DNA from: Lentisphaeria bacterium
Lineage (GTDB): Bacteria > Verrucomicrobiota > Lentisphaeria > Victivallales > UBA1829
NCBI GenBank assembly: GCA_017456495.1
Contig: JAFTJI010000110.1
Span: 1-35,866 of the forward strand
DNA: 35,866 nucleotides
Direction of reading: 5' to 3'
Made by a program: the position numbers and the translations under genes. Below, one piece after another: positions 25,074 through 32,297 of the stretch. The stretch's first letter is position 1; each line of letters opens with the position of its first letter. A model generated the notes under the pieces. It was not told the origin of the DNA. It did not search any database and saw only the letters and a program-made list of their open reading frames with translations.

Positions 25074-25358
25074 ATGGCAGTTAAGGAAAGCATCAAAGAG
25101 GTTACGATAAAAAATAAACTTGGTCTGCATGCCAGACCCGCCTCTCTTTTTGTGCAGGCAGCCTCCCGCTTTGATAGCGAGATCACTGTTGTCCGGAAAG
25201 ACGGCGGCGAGCCTGCTGACGGCAAAAGTTTGATGAGTATGCTGATCCTGACTGCCGCCTGCGGAACAGTTTTAACGATCAAAGGCGCAGGACAGGATTG
25301 TGAAGAAGCTGTCCGGACTCTGGCGGAACTGGTTGACCGGGGGTTTGATGAAGATTGA
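25074..25358 (+). CDS. ptsH: Phosphocarrier protein HPr
   Basis: A 94-residue HPr. Active-site H19 lies in KLGLHARPASLFVQAA and the regulatory serine S52 in GKSLMSMLIL. HPr accepts phosphate from enzyme I. The frame extends upstream to 25023, but ATG 25074 has GGAG 8 bases before it and gives the standard N-terminus. The gene overlaps ptsI by 11 bp. No sugar-specific EII or HPr kinase gene is in the window. Confidence 0.95.
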   Translation: MAVKESIKEVTIKNKLGLHARPASLFVQAASRFDSEITVVRKDGGEPADGKSLMSMLILTAACGTVLTIKGAGQDCEEAVRTLAELVDRGFDED

Positions 25359-27165
25359 GCAGGAAAATGCAGCGATCGAACATTCTGCTGGACAGGAAAC
25401 GGTTCTGAAAGGAATCGCCGCCGCATCAGGAATTGAGATCGGTATCGTTCTGGTCGTAGGAAATACACCGGAACAGCCTTTGTCCTTTTATGAAACTTCC
25501 CCGATATCTATTTCTGAACAGGATGTCCCATTTGAATTGTCCCGCCTTGATGCTGCTTTGGAGACAACCAGAAATGAAATCACTGAGATCCGCAACAAAG
25601 TAAAAGTCTCGCTGGATGAAAAAGAAGCAGGGATTTTTGATGCGCATCTCCTTATCGTTGAAGATAAAAAGCTGAAAAATGAAGTTGTCGCCGGTATTAA
25701 GGAAAAACTTCTTTCAGCGGAATCTGTGTTCTCCGGTGTTATGCAGCGGTACATTACCGCGATTTCTTCTGTTGCCGACCCTTACCTGAAAGAACGGGCA
25801 GCTGATGTCGTAGATGTCGCCGGAAGGATCCTCGGGCATCTTCTCGGTTGGAAACGTACCTTACTGGAACACCTGCCCGGACAGCGGATCGTGGTTACAA
25901 AAGAGTTGACTCCATCTGATACCGTTATGCTTGACCGTGAAAATGTCCAGGCGTTTGCTACAGAGACGGGTGCAAAAACTTCTCATTCTGCGATTCTTGC
26001 CCGTTCCATGCGGATCCCTGCAGTTGTCGGGATTCCCGGGATCTTGTCTAAAGTTCGTAATGGCGATGTTATGATTGTTGATGGTTATCAGGGGGTTGTG
26101 ATTCTGAATCCTTCTCCGGAGACCCTCGAAGAATATGCGTTGAAAGAAGCTGAAAATGAGAAGATTTATAATGATCTTCTGACAGAATCCGGGCAACGTT
26201 CAGAAACACTTGATGGATACCGGATTGCTTTGGCAGCAAACCTTGATGACCCCGCAAAAGCGGTTGAACTGGAAAAATACGGCGCGTTCGGTGTTGGGTT
26301 GTTCCGGACAGAATATCTGTTCCTGAAGGATCATATCCCCACGGAAGAAGAACAGTATGAGGTTTATTCTACTCTTGCCTCCCGGTGCGGAGCAGCACCT
26401 GTGGTGATCCGTACTCTTGACCTTGGCGGAGACAAGATTTCGTCTTTGATCAATTTTGATCAGGAACCGAATCCGTTTCTCGGCTTGCGGTCGGTTCGGC
26501 TCTGTCTGGCATATCCCCATTTGTTGAAACCGCAGCTCCGTGCGATTTTGCGGGCTGGGGTTCATGGGAATATCTGTATGATGTTTCCCATGCTGACCTG
26601 TGTGGATGAGCTGGATGAACTTCTCCGGATTTTGGAGCAGATCAAAGAAGAACTGAAACGGGAAAAGATCCGTTTTTCAGAAAATATCAAAGTGGGTGTA
26701 ATGATTGAGACACCTGCGGCGGCGTTGGCAGCGGATCAGTTTGCTGAACGCTGTGATTTTATGTCCATCGGAACCAATGACCTTGTTCAATATACCATGG
26801 CGGTAGACCGTGGAAATGAACGGGTTGCATCACTTTACCGTCCGTTTCATCCGGTGATTCTGCGTTTGATCCGTCATGTAGTGGAAGCTGCTGAGCATGC
26901 CGGGATCTGGGTAAGTGTTTGTGGGGAGATGGCGGCGGACCCCATGTATATTCCGCTGCTGCTGGGACTCGGGATCCGGGAACTCAGCATGAGTCTGGTT
27001 TCTCTGGCTCCGGCAAAACATGTCGTCAGGAGTATGAAATATATTGATGCAGAATCAGTTGCAGAGCGTTCGCTCCTCTGTTCCTCCCATCAGGAAGTGA
27101 AAGAGATCGCTGAAACTTTTCTGCGGATGACTGCTCGCGGCGTTTTGGATTTGAATATCACTTGA
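25348..27165 (+). CDS. ptsI: Phosphoenolpyruvate-protein phosphotransferase (PTS enzyme I)
   Basis: A 605-residue enzyme I that transfers phosphate from PEP to HPr. The phosphorylated histidine is H213 in GAKTSHSAILARS. The C-terminal PEP-binding barrel shows FGVGLFRTEYLF, IRTLDLGGDK, MMFPMLTCVDEL, GVMIETPAAAL, FMSIGTNDLVQYTMAVDR and VSVCGEMAADP. Translation likely starts at ATG 25348, inside the end of ptsH and preceded by GGGGG. A GTG start further upstream would extend the overlap and is less likely. Length is about 30 residues above the E. coli enzyme, mostly N-terminal. Confidence 0.95.
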   Translation: MKIEQENAAIEHSAGQETVLKGIAAASGIEIGIVLVVGNTPEQPLSFYETSPISISEQDVPFELSRLDAALETTRNEITEIRNKVKVSLDEKEAGIFDAHLLIVEDKKLKNEVVAGIKEKLLSAESVFSGVMQRYITAISSVADPYLKERAADVVDVAGRILGHLLGWKRTLLEHLPGQRIVVTKELTPSDTVMLDRENVQAFATETGAKTSHSAILARSMRIPAVVGIPGILSKVRNGDVMIVDGYQGVVILNPSPETLEEYALKEAENEKIYNDLLTESGQRSETLDGYRIALAANLDDPAKAVELEKYGAFGVGLFRTEYLFLKDHIPTEEEQYEVYSTLASRCGAAPVVIRTLDLGGDKISSLINFDQEPNPFLGLRSVRLCLAYPHLLKPQLRAILRAGVHGNICMMFPMLTCVDELDELLRILEQIKEELKREKIRFSENIKVGVMIETPAAALAADQFAERCDFMSIGTNDLVQYTMAVDRGNERVASLYRPFHPVILRLIRHVVEAAEHAGIWVSVCGEMAADPMYIPLLLGLGIRELSMSLVSLAPAKHVVRSMKYIDAESVAERSLLCSSHQEVKEIAETFLRMTARGVLDLNIT

Positions 27166-27191
27166 AAACTTAACATAGAGAGGGAGTAAAA

Positions 27192-27701
27192 ATGCCTGGT
27201 AATGCACCGAAAGTAAAACTGGAAACTTCATTCGGAGATATCGTTCTTGAATTGTTTGAAAAGGACACTCCGGAAACTGTAAAAAACTTTCTTGCGTACG
27301 TCGATTCCGGTCACTATGACGGAACGATTTTCCACCGTGTGATCGGAAACTTTATGATCCAGGGCGGTGGAATGACCGCTGAAATGAAGGAAAAACCGAC
27401 CCGTGAACCCATCATCAACGAAGCTGATAAAGCCGGAACCAATGCACGCGGTACCATTGCAATGGCGCGTACACAAATCGTTGACAGTGCGACTAGTCAG
27501 TTCTTTATCAATGTTGTCGACAATCCGTTTCTTGACTTTCAGGGGCGCAATCCCCGCACCTTCGGGTACTGTGTGTTCGGTCATGTGATCGAAGGTATGG
27601 ACGTTGTCGATCAGATCAAGGCTGTCCGCACGACTTCCTGCGGCTACCATGATGATGTTCCGGTGGAACCTGTCGTAATTAAAAAAGCAAGCCGCGTTTA
27701 A
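27192..27701 (+). CDS. Cyclophilin-type peptidyl-prolyl cis-trans isomerase
   Basis: A 169-residue cyclophilin without a signal peptide, so cytoplasmic (PpiB-like). Catalytic-site segments are visible: FHRVIGNFMIQGGG (with the conserved Arg and Phe/Met/Gln), GTIAMART, TSQFFINVVDN and FGHVIEGMDVVD. GAGGGAG lies 6 bases before the ATG. It lies 26 bp after ptsI and 24 bp before the galactosidase-like gene, so all may share a transcript. Confidence 0.94.
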   Translation: MPGNAPKVKLETSFGDIVLELFEKDTPETVKNFLAYVDSGHYDGTIFHRVIGNFMIQGGGMTAEMKEKPTREPIINEADKAGTNARGTIAMARTQIVDSATSQFFINVVDNPFLDFQGRNPRTFGYCVFGHVIEGMDVVDQIKAVRTTSCGYHDDVPVEPVVIKKASRV

Positions 27702-27725
27702 TCATAAAACCACAAGGAGACTTTT

Positions 27726-29945
27726 ATGAAACCTTTGCGTGCAGATTTTCTCGACTTTTTGAATGCAGGAAAGATCTCTTTTCTGCCGTTCGCAGTGATC
27801 AACGGTAAAAACGTTGAACCTGAATCCTGCAAAAAAATTGTTGGAAATGATGGACTTCAGCTCCATTATGAATACAAAAACGGTATGGTCGATGATCTCT
27901 ATATCACCGGAACCAACTGCATCCGCAAGTTTAAAAACAGCGGAAAGATGATCAAACTCAACGAGTTGGGATTGACTCTCTCCGGTATCACCTTCGGCGG
28001 CAAAGCTGATGATGATTATTTCTATCACAACGAAAATCCCCGTATCTTTGAACGGATGACTTTCAAAATCGACTTCGACCGCACCTCCGGCGATGCTCCC
28101 GATTCAGATTTCGATGAACAGGCTGGCAACCGTTGGGCTGACCCCGGAGTGATCTGTGAGCGCATCGGTCGTTCCCCCTATCAGCCGTTCCCGGCGATCC
28201 ACCTTGGAAACTATGCCTCCAAACATGGTATCGTCCATGGTTCTCTCGCTCAGAATCCTTTCTATCACAACTACCTTGTCAAACACGAAAAAGGAAAAGT
28301 CACTCTCGACATTTTCTCATCTTTCAAGGATGTTGATTATCTGGAAATCCCCGCCGGAAAAGATCTGACCGATGAATGGTATCTCGGTGCGACTGATCAC
28401 GCAGATGATCTGGATCAGCTCTTCGATGAATATACCGCGGTCCTCCGCAAGAAACTTCCGGTCAACTACGGTGCAACCAACATCAACCGCGACAATCTCG
28501 TCTGGGGTTCCTGGAACGATGGTATCTTCCGCGATGTTTCTGAAAAGATGCTGCTGAAAGAAGCTGCTCACCTGAAGAAATATTTCCCCACCGTCCGCTG
28601 GATCCAGCTGGATGACGGTTATGCAAAATTCAACAAAGTCGCTTTCGGGCTCGGTGTTCCCTATGAAGGCGAAGACGGGATCGACTACAAGAAGTTCCCG
28701 AAGGGACTCCGTCACTATACCGACGAACTCCGCAAGATCGGTTTGCGTCCTGCAATCTGGATCGGCGGATTCTGTCCCATCGAAACCAAGATCTACAAAG
28801 AACGCCCGGAATGGTTCAGCGATTACTCCTTCCGCGTGAAATCCAGCCAGCCCCTCGACGTCAGTATTCCGGAAGTCCGCGACTACATGACTCATGCTCT
28901 GGATGTCCTCGTGACCGAATATGGTTTCGAAGGTGTCAAACATGACTTCTGGAGCTATGCTTTTGAAGAATCCCATTGCCTTTACAAAAATAAGACCGAA
29001 TCCGGTTACTTCTACCGTGACTGGTGGCTGAAAGAAATGCGCAAGCGTCTTGCTTCCGACGGTTACTTCCAGACCGGCTGCGACATCGTGATGGGTAACC
29101 CGTTCCTCGGACAGTACTTCACCAACTACCGTTACAGTATCGACATCGGCGGCGGTAACTGGGATTATGTGAAGACCAACTTCCTCTGGGGTGCAGCATG
29201 TTTTGCTCTCCACACCTCTGACCTGTTTGTACCGAACTCCGATTCCATCGGTCTGTTCCCCGGACTCAACGATGTGGATGCAATGTTTGCTCTCAACTAT
29301 TGCGTTGCAACCCGTTCCATGGTTGAAATTGCCGGTAAGCTCAGCGAAAACCTTGACCATCCGCGTCTGCCCGCTCTCAAGAAGGCTGCATGTAACGTCA
29401 ACAACGGTCAGGAACTCTGGCTGCTTGATTATGACTACCGTAAGCCCGGAATCAATATTCCCAAGGGCGTGTACTTCAAGTCCGGGTTCTTCACCAGCGA
29501 ACTGGAAAATCCCTATATGCCGCTGCGTAACGTCGGTCTGTTCAACATCTTCGATAAGAAGCTCAAAGTCAGCTTCAATGCTGCGAAACTCGGTTTGGAC
29601 AGCAAGAAAGCCTACAGCGTTATTGATGTCTGGACCCATGAAGCCTATGAACTGGCTCCCGGAAAATCCCTCAACTTCACTCTGGAAGCTCATGGCAGCA
29701 TGATGCTTGCAGTCTGTGAAAAGGATCTTGTCCTCCAGGATGCCAACGTGAAGGTCGATACAGTGACCAGAGACGGCAAGACTCTCTCCGTGAAATGTGC
29801 TTATGCCTATCCCGAAGCAGAGTTCCTCTTCTCCTCCAAGGTCAAAGCTGTCAAGTTCAACGGCAAAGCAGTCAAGGCAGCCGTCAAGGGCGGTCTCTGC
29901 AAAATGGAACTCAAAGAAGCAGGTGTCTACACCTTCAGCTTCTGA
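27726..29945 (+). CDS. GH36/GH27-like alpha-galactosidase (clan GH-D)
   Basis: A 739-residue cytoplasmic glycoside hydrolase (no signal peptide). The beta-sandwich N-terminal part (about 1-240) precedes a TIM barrel. The barrel shows WIQLDDGY (D296/D297, the strand-end Asp pair), GVKHDFW with probable nucleophile D407, and YRYSIDIG with probable acid/base D473, the places and motif styles of clan GH-D. A small beta-domain closes the protein. Retaining cleavage of alpha-galactosides is most likely, but related GH36/GH31-like specificities are possible. AAGGAGA precedes the ATG by 8 bases. C-ending codons dominate, suggesting high expression. Confidence 0.88.
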   Translation: MKPLRADFLDFLNAGKISFLPFAVINGKNVEPESCKKIVGNDGLQLHYEYKNGMVDDLYITGTNCIRKFKNSGKMIKLNELGLTLSGITFGGKADDDYFYHNENPRIFERMTFKIDFDRTSGDAPDSDFDEQAGNRWADPGVICERIGRSPYQPFPAIHLGNYASKHGIVHGSLAQNPFYHNYLVKHEKGKVTLDIFSSFKDVDYLEIPAGKDLTDEWYLGATDHADDLDQLFDEYTAVLRKKLPVNYGATNINRDNLVWGSWNDGIFRDVSEKMLLKEAAHLKKYFPTVRWIQLDDGYAKFNKVAFGLGVPYEGEDGIDYKKFPKGLRHYTDELRKIGLRPAIWIGGFCPIETKIYKERPEWFSDYSFRVKSSQPLDVSIPEVRDYMTHALDVLVTEYGFEGVKHDFWSYAFEESHCLYKNKTESGYFYRDWWLKEMRKRLASDGYFQTGCDIVMGNPFLGQYFTNYRYSIDIGGGNWDYVKTNFLWGAACFALHTSDLFVPNSDSIGLFPGLNDVDAMFALNYCVATRSMVEIAGKLSENLDHPRLPALKKAACNVNNGQELWLLDYDYRKPGINIPKGVYFKSGFFTSELENPYMPLRNVGLFNIFDKKLKVSFNAAKLGLDSKKAYSVIDVWTHEAYELAPGKSLNFTLEAHGSMMLAVCEKDLVLQDANVKVDTVTRDGKTLSVKCAYAYPEAEFLFSSKVKAVKFNGKAVKAAVKGGLCKMELKEAGVYTFSF

Positions 29946-29968
29946 TAAGTTCAGAAATTTGTTTTTCA

Positions 29969-30014
29969 AGCGTATCCGGTTTTCTTACAGGAAGCCGGAT
30001 GCGTTTTCAGTTTT
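29969..30014 (+). terminator. Candidate terminator after the galactosidase-like gene
   Basis: An 11-bp stem with two G·T pairs (29969-29979 with 29995-30005) has a 15-base loop and is followed by TTTTCAGTTTT. Confidence 0.6.
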
Positions 30015-30110
30015 ATACAGAATAATGACTGAAACTGTTATTAGTAATTGTCAGATTTTCTGATATATTATCTCTAAACAAATATAACCATTAATTAGGA
30101 GGTTTTTTTT

Positions 30111-31229
30111 ATGAAAACATGTTGTCCCCATTGTCAGAAAATGATGGAAACTTCTGCCGATACCAACGGTATGGAGGTCGAATGTCCGGTTTGCAAACAG
30201 AAATTTACTGTTTCACCTGCGTTAAAGGTTCTCGGAAATAATACAAAAAAGACTGTTTTTCTTGTAGTTTTGGCTATTTTCTTAGTTGCAGGAATTGCCG
30301 GAGTATTTTATATTGCCAACCAAAAGCCGTCAGTTGTTCAGCTGCCGATTCCGACAACTCAGACAGGTCAGACAAGTGGTCAGACAGGTCAGACAACTTT
30401 GCCAGAAACAGAAAGCCGTTTTCCCAACGCTGCCACAGAAACCCTGACCCTTCCCGGCGGAGTGGAATTGAAGCTGATCCGGATTCCAAAAGGTAGATTC
30501 CAGATGGGTAGTCCGACAGGAGAATCCGGACGGGATTCAGATGAGCGACAGCATTGGGTAACCTTGAGTCATGATTTTTATCTTGGGGAAACTGAGATTA
30601 CGCAAGGACAGTGGAAAGCCATAATGAAAACCGATGTCCGAGCCCAGAAAGCCAAGGGGAGCGATTATGGATCAGTGACAGGAGTAGTTGATAATCATCC
30701 CATGTATTTTGTCAGTTGGAACGATGCGATGCAGTTTTGCGAAGAACTGAATAAAAGATTCTCGCAACAATTGAATGGAAAATGGAAATTCACCTTGCCA
30801 ACGGAAGCACAGTGGGAGTATGCTTGCCGTGGGGGAACGACGACTGCGTTGAACAATGGCACAAATTTGACATCGACAGAGGGTAGATGTTCGAATTTGG
30901 ATAAGGTTGGTTGGTATGACATGAATTCCGGTAAAGAAACCCACGCTGTCAGAAGACTTGCAGCAAATAAATTTGGCTTGTACGATATGCACGGTAATGT
31001 CTGGGAATGGTGCTTGGATAGTAGTAACTGGAAATCCGGAGTTGTTACAGATACTTATTCCGGAGAACAGAAAGACCCCGTCTGCAGCACAGGCTCGTAC
31101 CGCGTTATGCGCGGGGGCAGTTGGAGCTACGACGCGCACCGCTGCCGTTCAGCGTCTCGGGACAGCAACGGTCCGACGCGCCGGCTCAACTTCGTCGGCT
31201 TCCGCGTCGCCCTCGTCCCAGTGGATTGA
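30111..31229 (+). CDS. Membrane-anchored FGE/C-type-lectin-fold protein, candidate DGR target
   Basis: A 372-residue protein. Residues 1-34 carry a zinc-ribbon (CPHC at 5-8, CPVC at 25-28), about 48-69 are one membrane span, and 80-100 are a Thr/Gly/Gln linker. The remainder is an FGE-sulfatase/C-type-lectin domain (IPKGRFQMGSP, ETEITQGQWKAIM, LPTEAQWEYACRGG, LYDMHGNVWEWC, VMRGGSW, VGFRVAL). Of the two copper-binding cysteines of true formylglycine-generating enzymes near RGGS, only the second remains (C345); the first position is Tyr340. So it is probably a ligand-binding rather than sulfatase-activating protein. The lectin domain would face outward. The last ~110 bp are abruptly GC-rich and match a DGR variable region. 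AGGAGG precedes the ATG. Confidence 0.88.
   Translation: MKTCCPHCQKMMETSADTNGMEVECPVCKQKFTVSPALKVLGNNTKKTVFLVVLAIFLVAGIAGVFYIANQKPSVVQLPIPTTQTGQTSGQTGQTTLPETESRFPNAATETLTLPGGVELKLIRIPKGRFQMGSPTGESGRDSDERQHWVTLSHDFYLGETEITQGQWKAIMKTDVRAQKAKGSDYGSVTGVVDNHPMYFVSWNDAMQFCEELNKRFSQQLNGKWKFTLPTEAQWEYACRGGTTTALNNGTNLTSTEGRCSNLDKVGWYDMNSGKETHAVRRLAANKFGLYDMHGNVWEWCLDSSNWKSGVVTDTYSGEQKDPVCSTGSYRVMRGGSWSYDAHRCRSASRDSNGPTRRLNFVGFRVALVPVD
31119..31217 (+). other. Candidate diversity-generating-retroelement variable region
   Basis: This stretch encodes the terminal lectin loop (GSW, then SYDAHRCRSAS and RDSNGPTRRLNF, then VGFRVAL). The putative variable residues S339, Y340, D341, H343, R344, S349, D351, S352, N353, G354, R357, L359, N360 and F361 use codons agc, tac, gac, cac, cgc, tct, gac, agc, aac, ggt, cgc, ctc, aac and ttc. 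All end in C or T, as expected if each came from AAC or AAT with adenines replaced. Intervening codons are fixed framework residues of known DGR lectin targets. No template copy lies in the window. Confidence 0.6.
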
Positions 31230-31251
31230 GAACGGGGTTGCCATGTGAATC

Positions 31252-31299
31252 AGCCCCAGCGGGCTTTGTTCTGCCGCTCCTCCGGAGCTTTTCCGGCAG
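31252..31299 (+). other. Compact hairpins just downstream of the variable region
   Basis: AGCCC-CAGC-GGGCT (31252-31265) starts 22 bases after the stop codon. CTGCCG (31271-31276) and CGGCAG (31294-31299) enclose GCTCC-TCC-GGAGC. The first could be a weak terminator or the cruciform that DGR targets carry 3' of the variable region. Confidence 0.45.
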
Positions 31300-31301
31300 A
31301 G

Positions 31302-31392
31302 CCGGGAAGAATGGCGCACTTGCAAAGGATTTACTGGGGAACTGGGAGTACTAAGAGTACTGAGAGTACTGTTTTTTTGCGCCTGGGTGCGC
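31302..31392 (+). repeat. 91-bp repeat, copy A
   Basis: Near-identical to 31471-31560 (about 95%). It contains tandem 9-mers ending AGTACT (GGGAGTACT, AAGAGTACT, GAGAGTACT at 31344-31370), a T-run and the hairpin GCGC-CTGGGT-GCGC. No credible reading frame. The interval 31230-31782 (553 bp) holds no gene I can support. Confidence 0.85.
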
Positions 31393-31437
31393 GAAGAAAT
31401 TACCTTGTGCAAAACCTTTTCTTTGCCCGTTTTCCCC

Positions 31438-31467
31438 CAGTACTCCCAGTATTCCCAGTATTCCCAG
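31438..31467 (-). repeat. Inverted counterpart of the AGTACT 9-mer array
   Basis: The bases from CAGTACTCCCAG onward are, on the minus strand, three 9-mer units of the form CTGGGAATA/CTGGGAGTA. They can pair with the arrays in copy A (31342-31371) or copy B (31511-31540), giving alternative long-range folds. Confidence 0.65.
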
Positions 31468-31470
31468 AAC

Positions 31471-31560
31471 CCGGGAAGAATGGCGCACTTGCAAAGGATT
31501 AACTGGGGAACTGGGAGTACTAGGAGTCCTGAGAGTACTGTTTTTTGCGCCTGGGTGCGC
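31471..31560 (+). repeat. 90-bp repeat, copy B
   Basis: Second copy of the 31302-31392 element, offset 169 bp. Differences seen are TTAACT for TTTACT, AGGAGTCCT for AAGAGTACT and one T fewer in the T-run. Confidence 0.85.
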
Positions 31561-31662
31561 AGAGAAAACCTATAGAGCCTATAAAACTTATAAAACCTAT
31601 TAAAAAACTATCCGCTTTCCATATCTGTCCGGAGGAAAACTATTGTTCTTTTCCGCTATACC

Positions 31663-31692
31663 GGGGATTTTTTCAAAAAATTCCCCTTTTTT
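31663..31692 (+). terminator. Strong intrinsic terminator ending the repeat-rich region
   Basis: GGGGATTTTTT (31663-31673) pairs with AAAAAATTCCCC (31675-31686) with one bulged T and a single-base loop, followed by six T. It lies about 430 bp after the lectin-fold gene, implying a transcript that crosses the repeats. Confidence 0.8.
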
Positions 31693-31716
31693 CTTTCAGA
31701 AAAACTCTGTTTCAAC

Positions 31717-31744
31717 TTGATAAAATCAAAAAATGAAGTATCTT
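31717..31744 (+). promoter_or_regulatory. Candidate promoter of the cysS operon
   Basis: TTGATA (31717-31722) and TATCTT (31739-31744) are separated by 16 bp, about 38 bases before the first ATG. Confidence 0.45.
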
Positions 31745-31782
31745 TTCATGATAATCAAAAAATAACAGGAGTTTAACATAAA

Positions 31783-32295
31783 ATGAACAACGAACAGATC
31801 AAACAATTTGTTGCGGAACGGGTCGCGCAAGGCATCCCGCTTTCCAAAATACAGGATGAATTGACGGTTCAGGGCGTGAAGATCACTTTCATGGAACTGC
31901 GCTTGATCGCATCCGAAATCGACACGGAAGAGTTGGAAAAACTGGATAAAAAAGCGGAAGTCAAGAAGGAGGAAAAAGCTCCCGAAGCGGCTCCGGCACA
32001 GGCTGAAATGCCGGCAGAAGAAGCGTTTCCGCCTCAGGCAGAAGTTCCTGCTGAAACACCGGCAGAAGCTCCCGCAGAAGATGCCCCCCGCGGTCCGACC
32101 GTCGTGGAAGTCAGCAAACTGGCAATGCCCGGATATGCTTTGAACGGAAGCGTCAAGTTCGGCTCCGGCGTGACCGCTGACTGGTATCTCGATCAGATGG
32201 GACGTCTTGCATTGGATAAAGTTGAGGGTGGAAAGCCCAATGAAAAAGATATTGAAGAGTTCCAGCTGGAACTCCGGAAAGCACTGGGAGCATAA
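31783..32295 (+). CDS. Unknown protein with Ala/Pro/Glu-rich linker
   Basis: A 170-residue cytoplasmic protein that I do not recognise. Residues 1-50 look helical and helix-turn-helix-like (FVAERVAQGIPLSKIQDELTVQG). About 55-103 are a charged EKAPEAAPAQAE-type linker, and 105-170 form a compact segment with WYLDQMGRLALDK. AGGAG lies about 11 bases before the ATG. The gene is 2 bp ahead of cysS, so it is co-transcribed. The bipartite layout suggests an adaptor or nucleic-acid-associated protein, but no function can be assigned. Confidence 0.8.
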   Translation: MNNEQIKQFVAERVAQGIPLSKIQDELTVQGVKITFMELRLIASEIDTEELEKLDKKAEVKKEEKAPEAAPAQAEMPAEEAFPPQAEVPAETPAEAPAEDAPRGPTVVEVSKLAMPGYALNGSVKFGSGVTADWYLDQMGRLALDKVEGGKPNEKDIEEFQLELRKALGA

Positions 32296-32297
32296 TC

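Noticed and set aside
28317..29969. 550-codon open frame antisense to the galactosidase-like gene
   Set aside because: Shadow of a strongly biased gene. The sense frame has clear catalytic motifs and the antisense has none.
31302..31560. CRISPR array
   Set aside because: Only two ~90-bp copies with one interval and internal 9-mers, and no cas genes; spacing and size do not fit.
30111..31782. Complete DGR within the window
   Set aside because: No reverse-transcriptase frame with the YxDD-type core and no adenine-rich template copy were found near the variable region, so only a remote target is claimed.
31230..31782. Short frames in the repeat region
   Set aside because: They follow the repeat units, lack ribosome sites and show no protein features.
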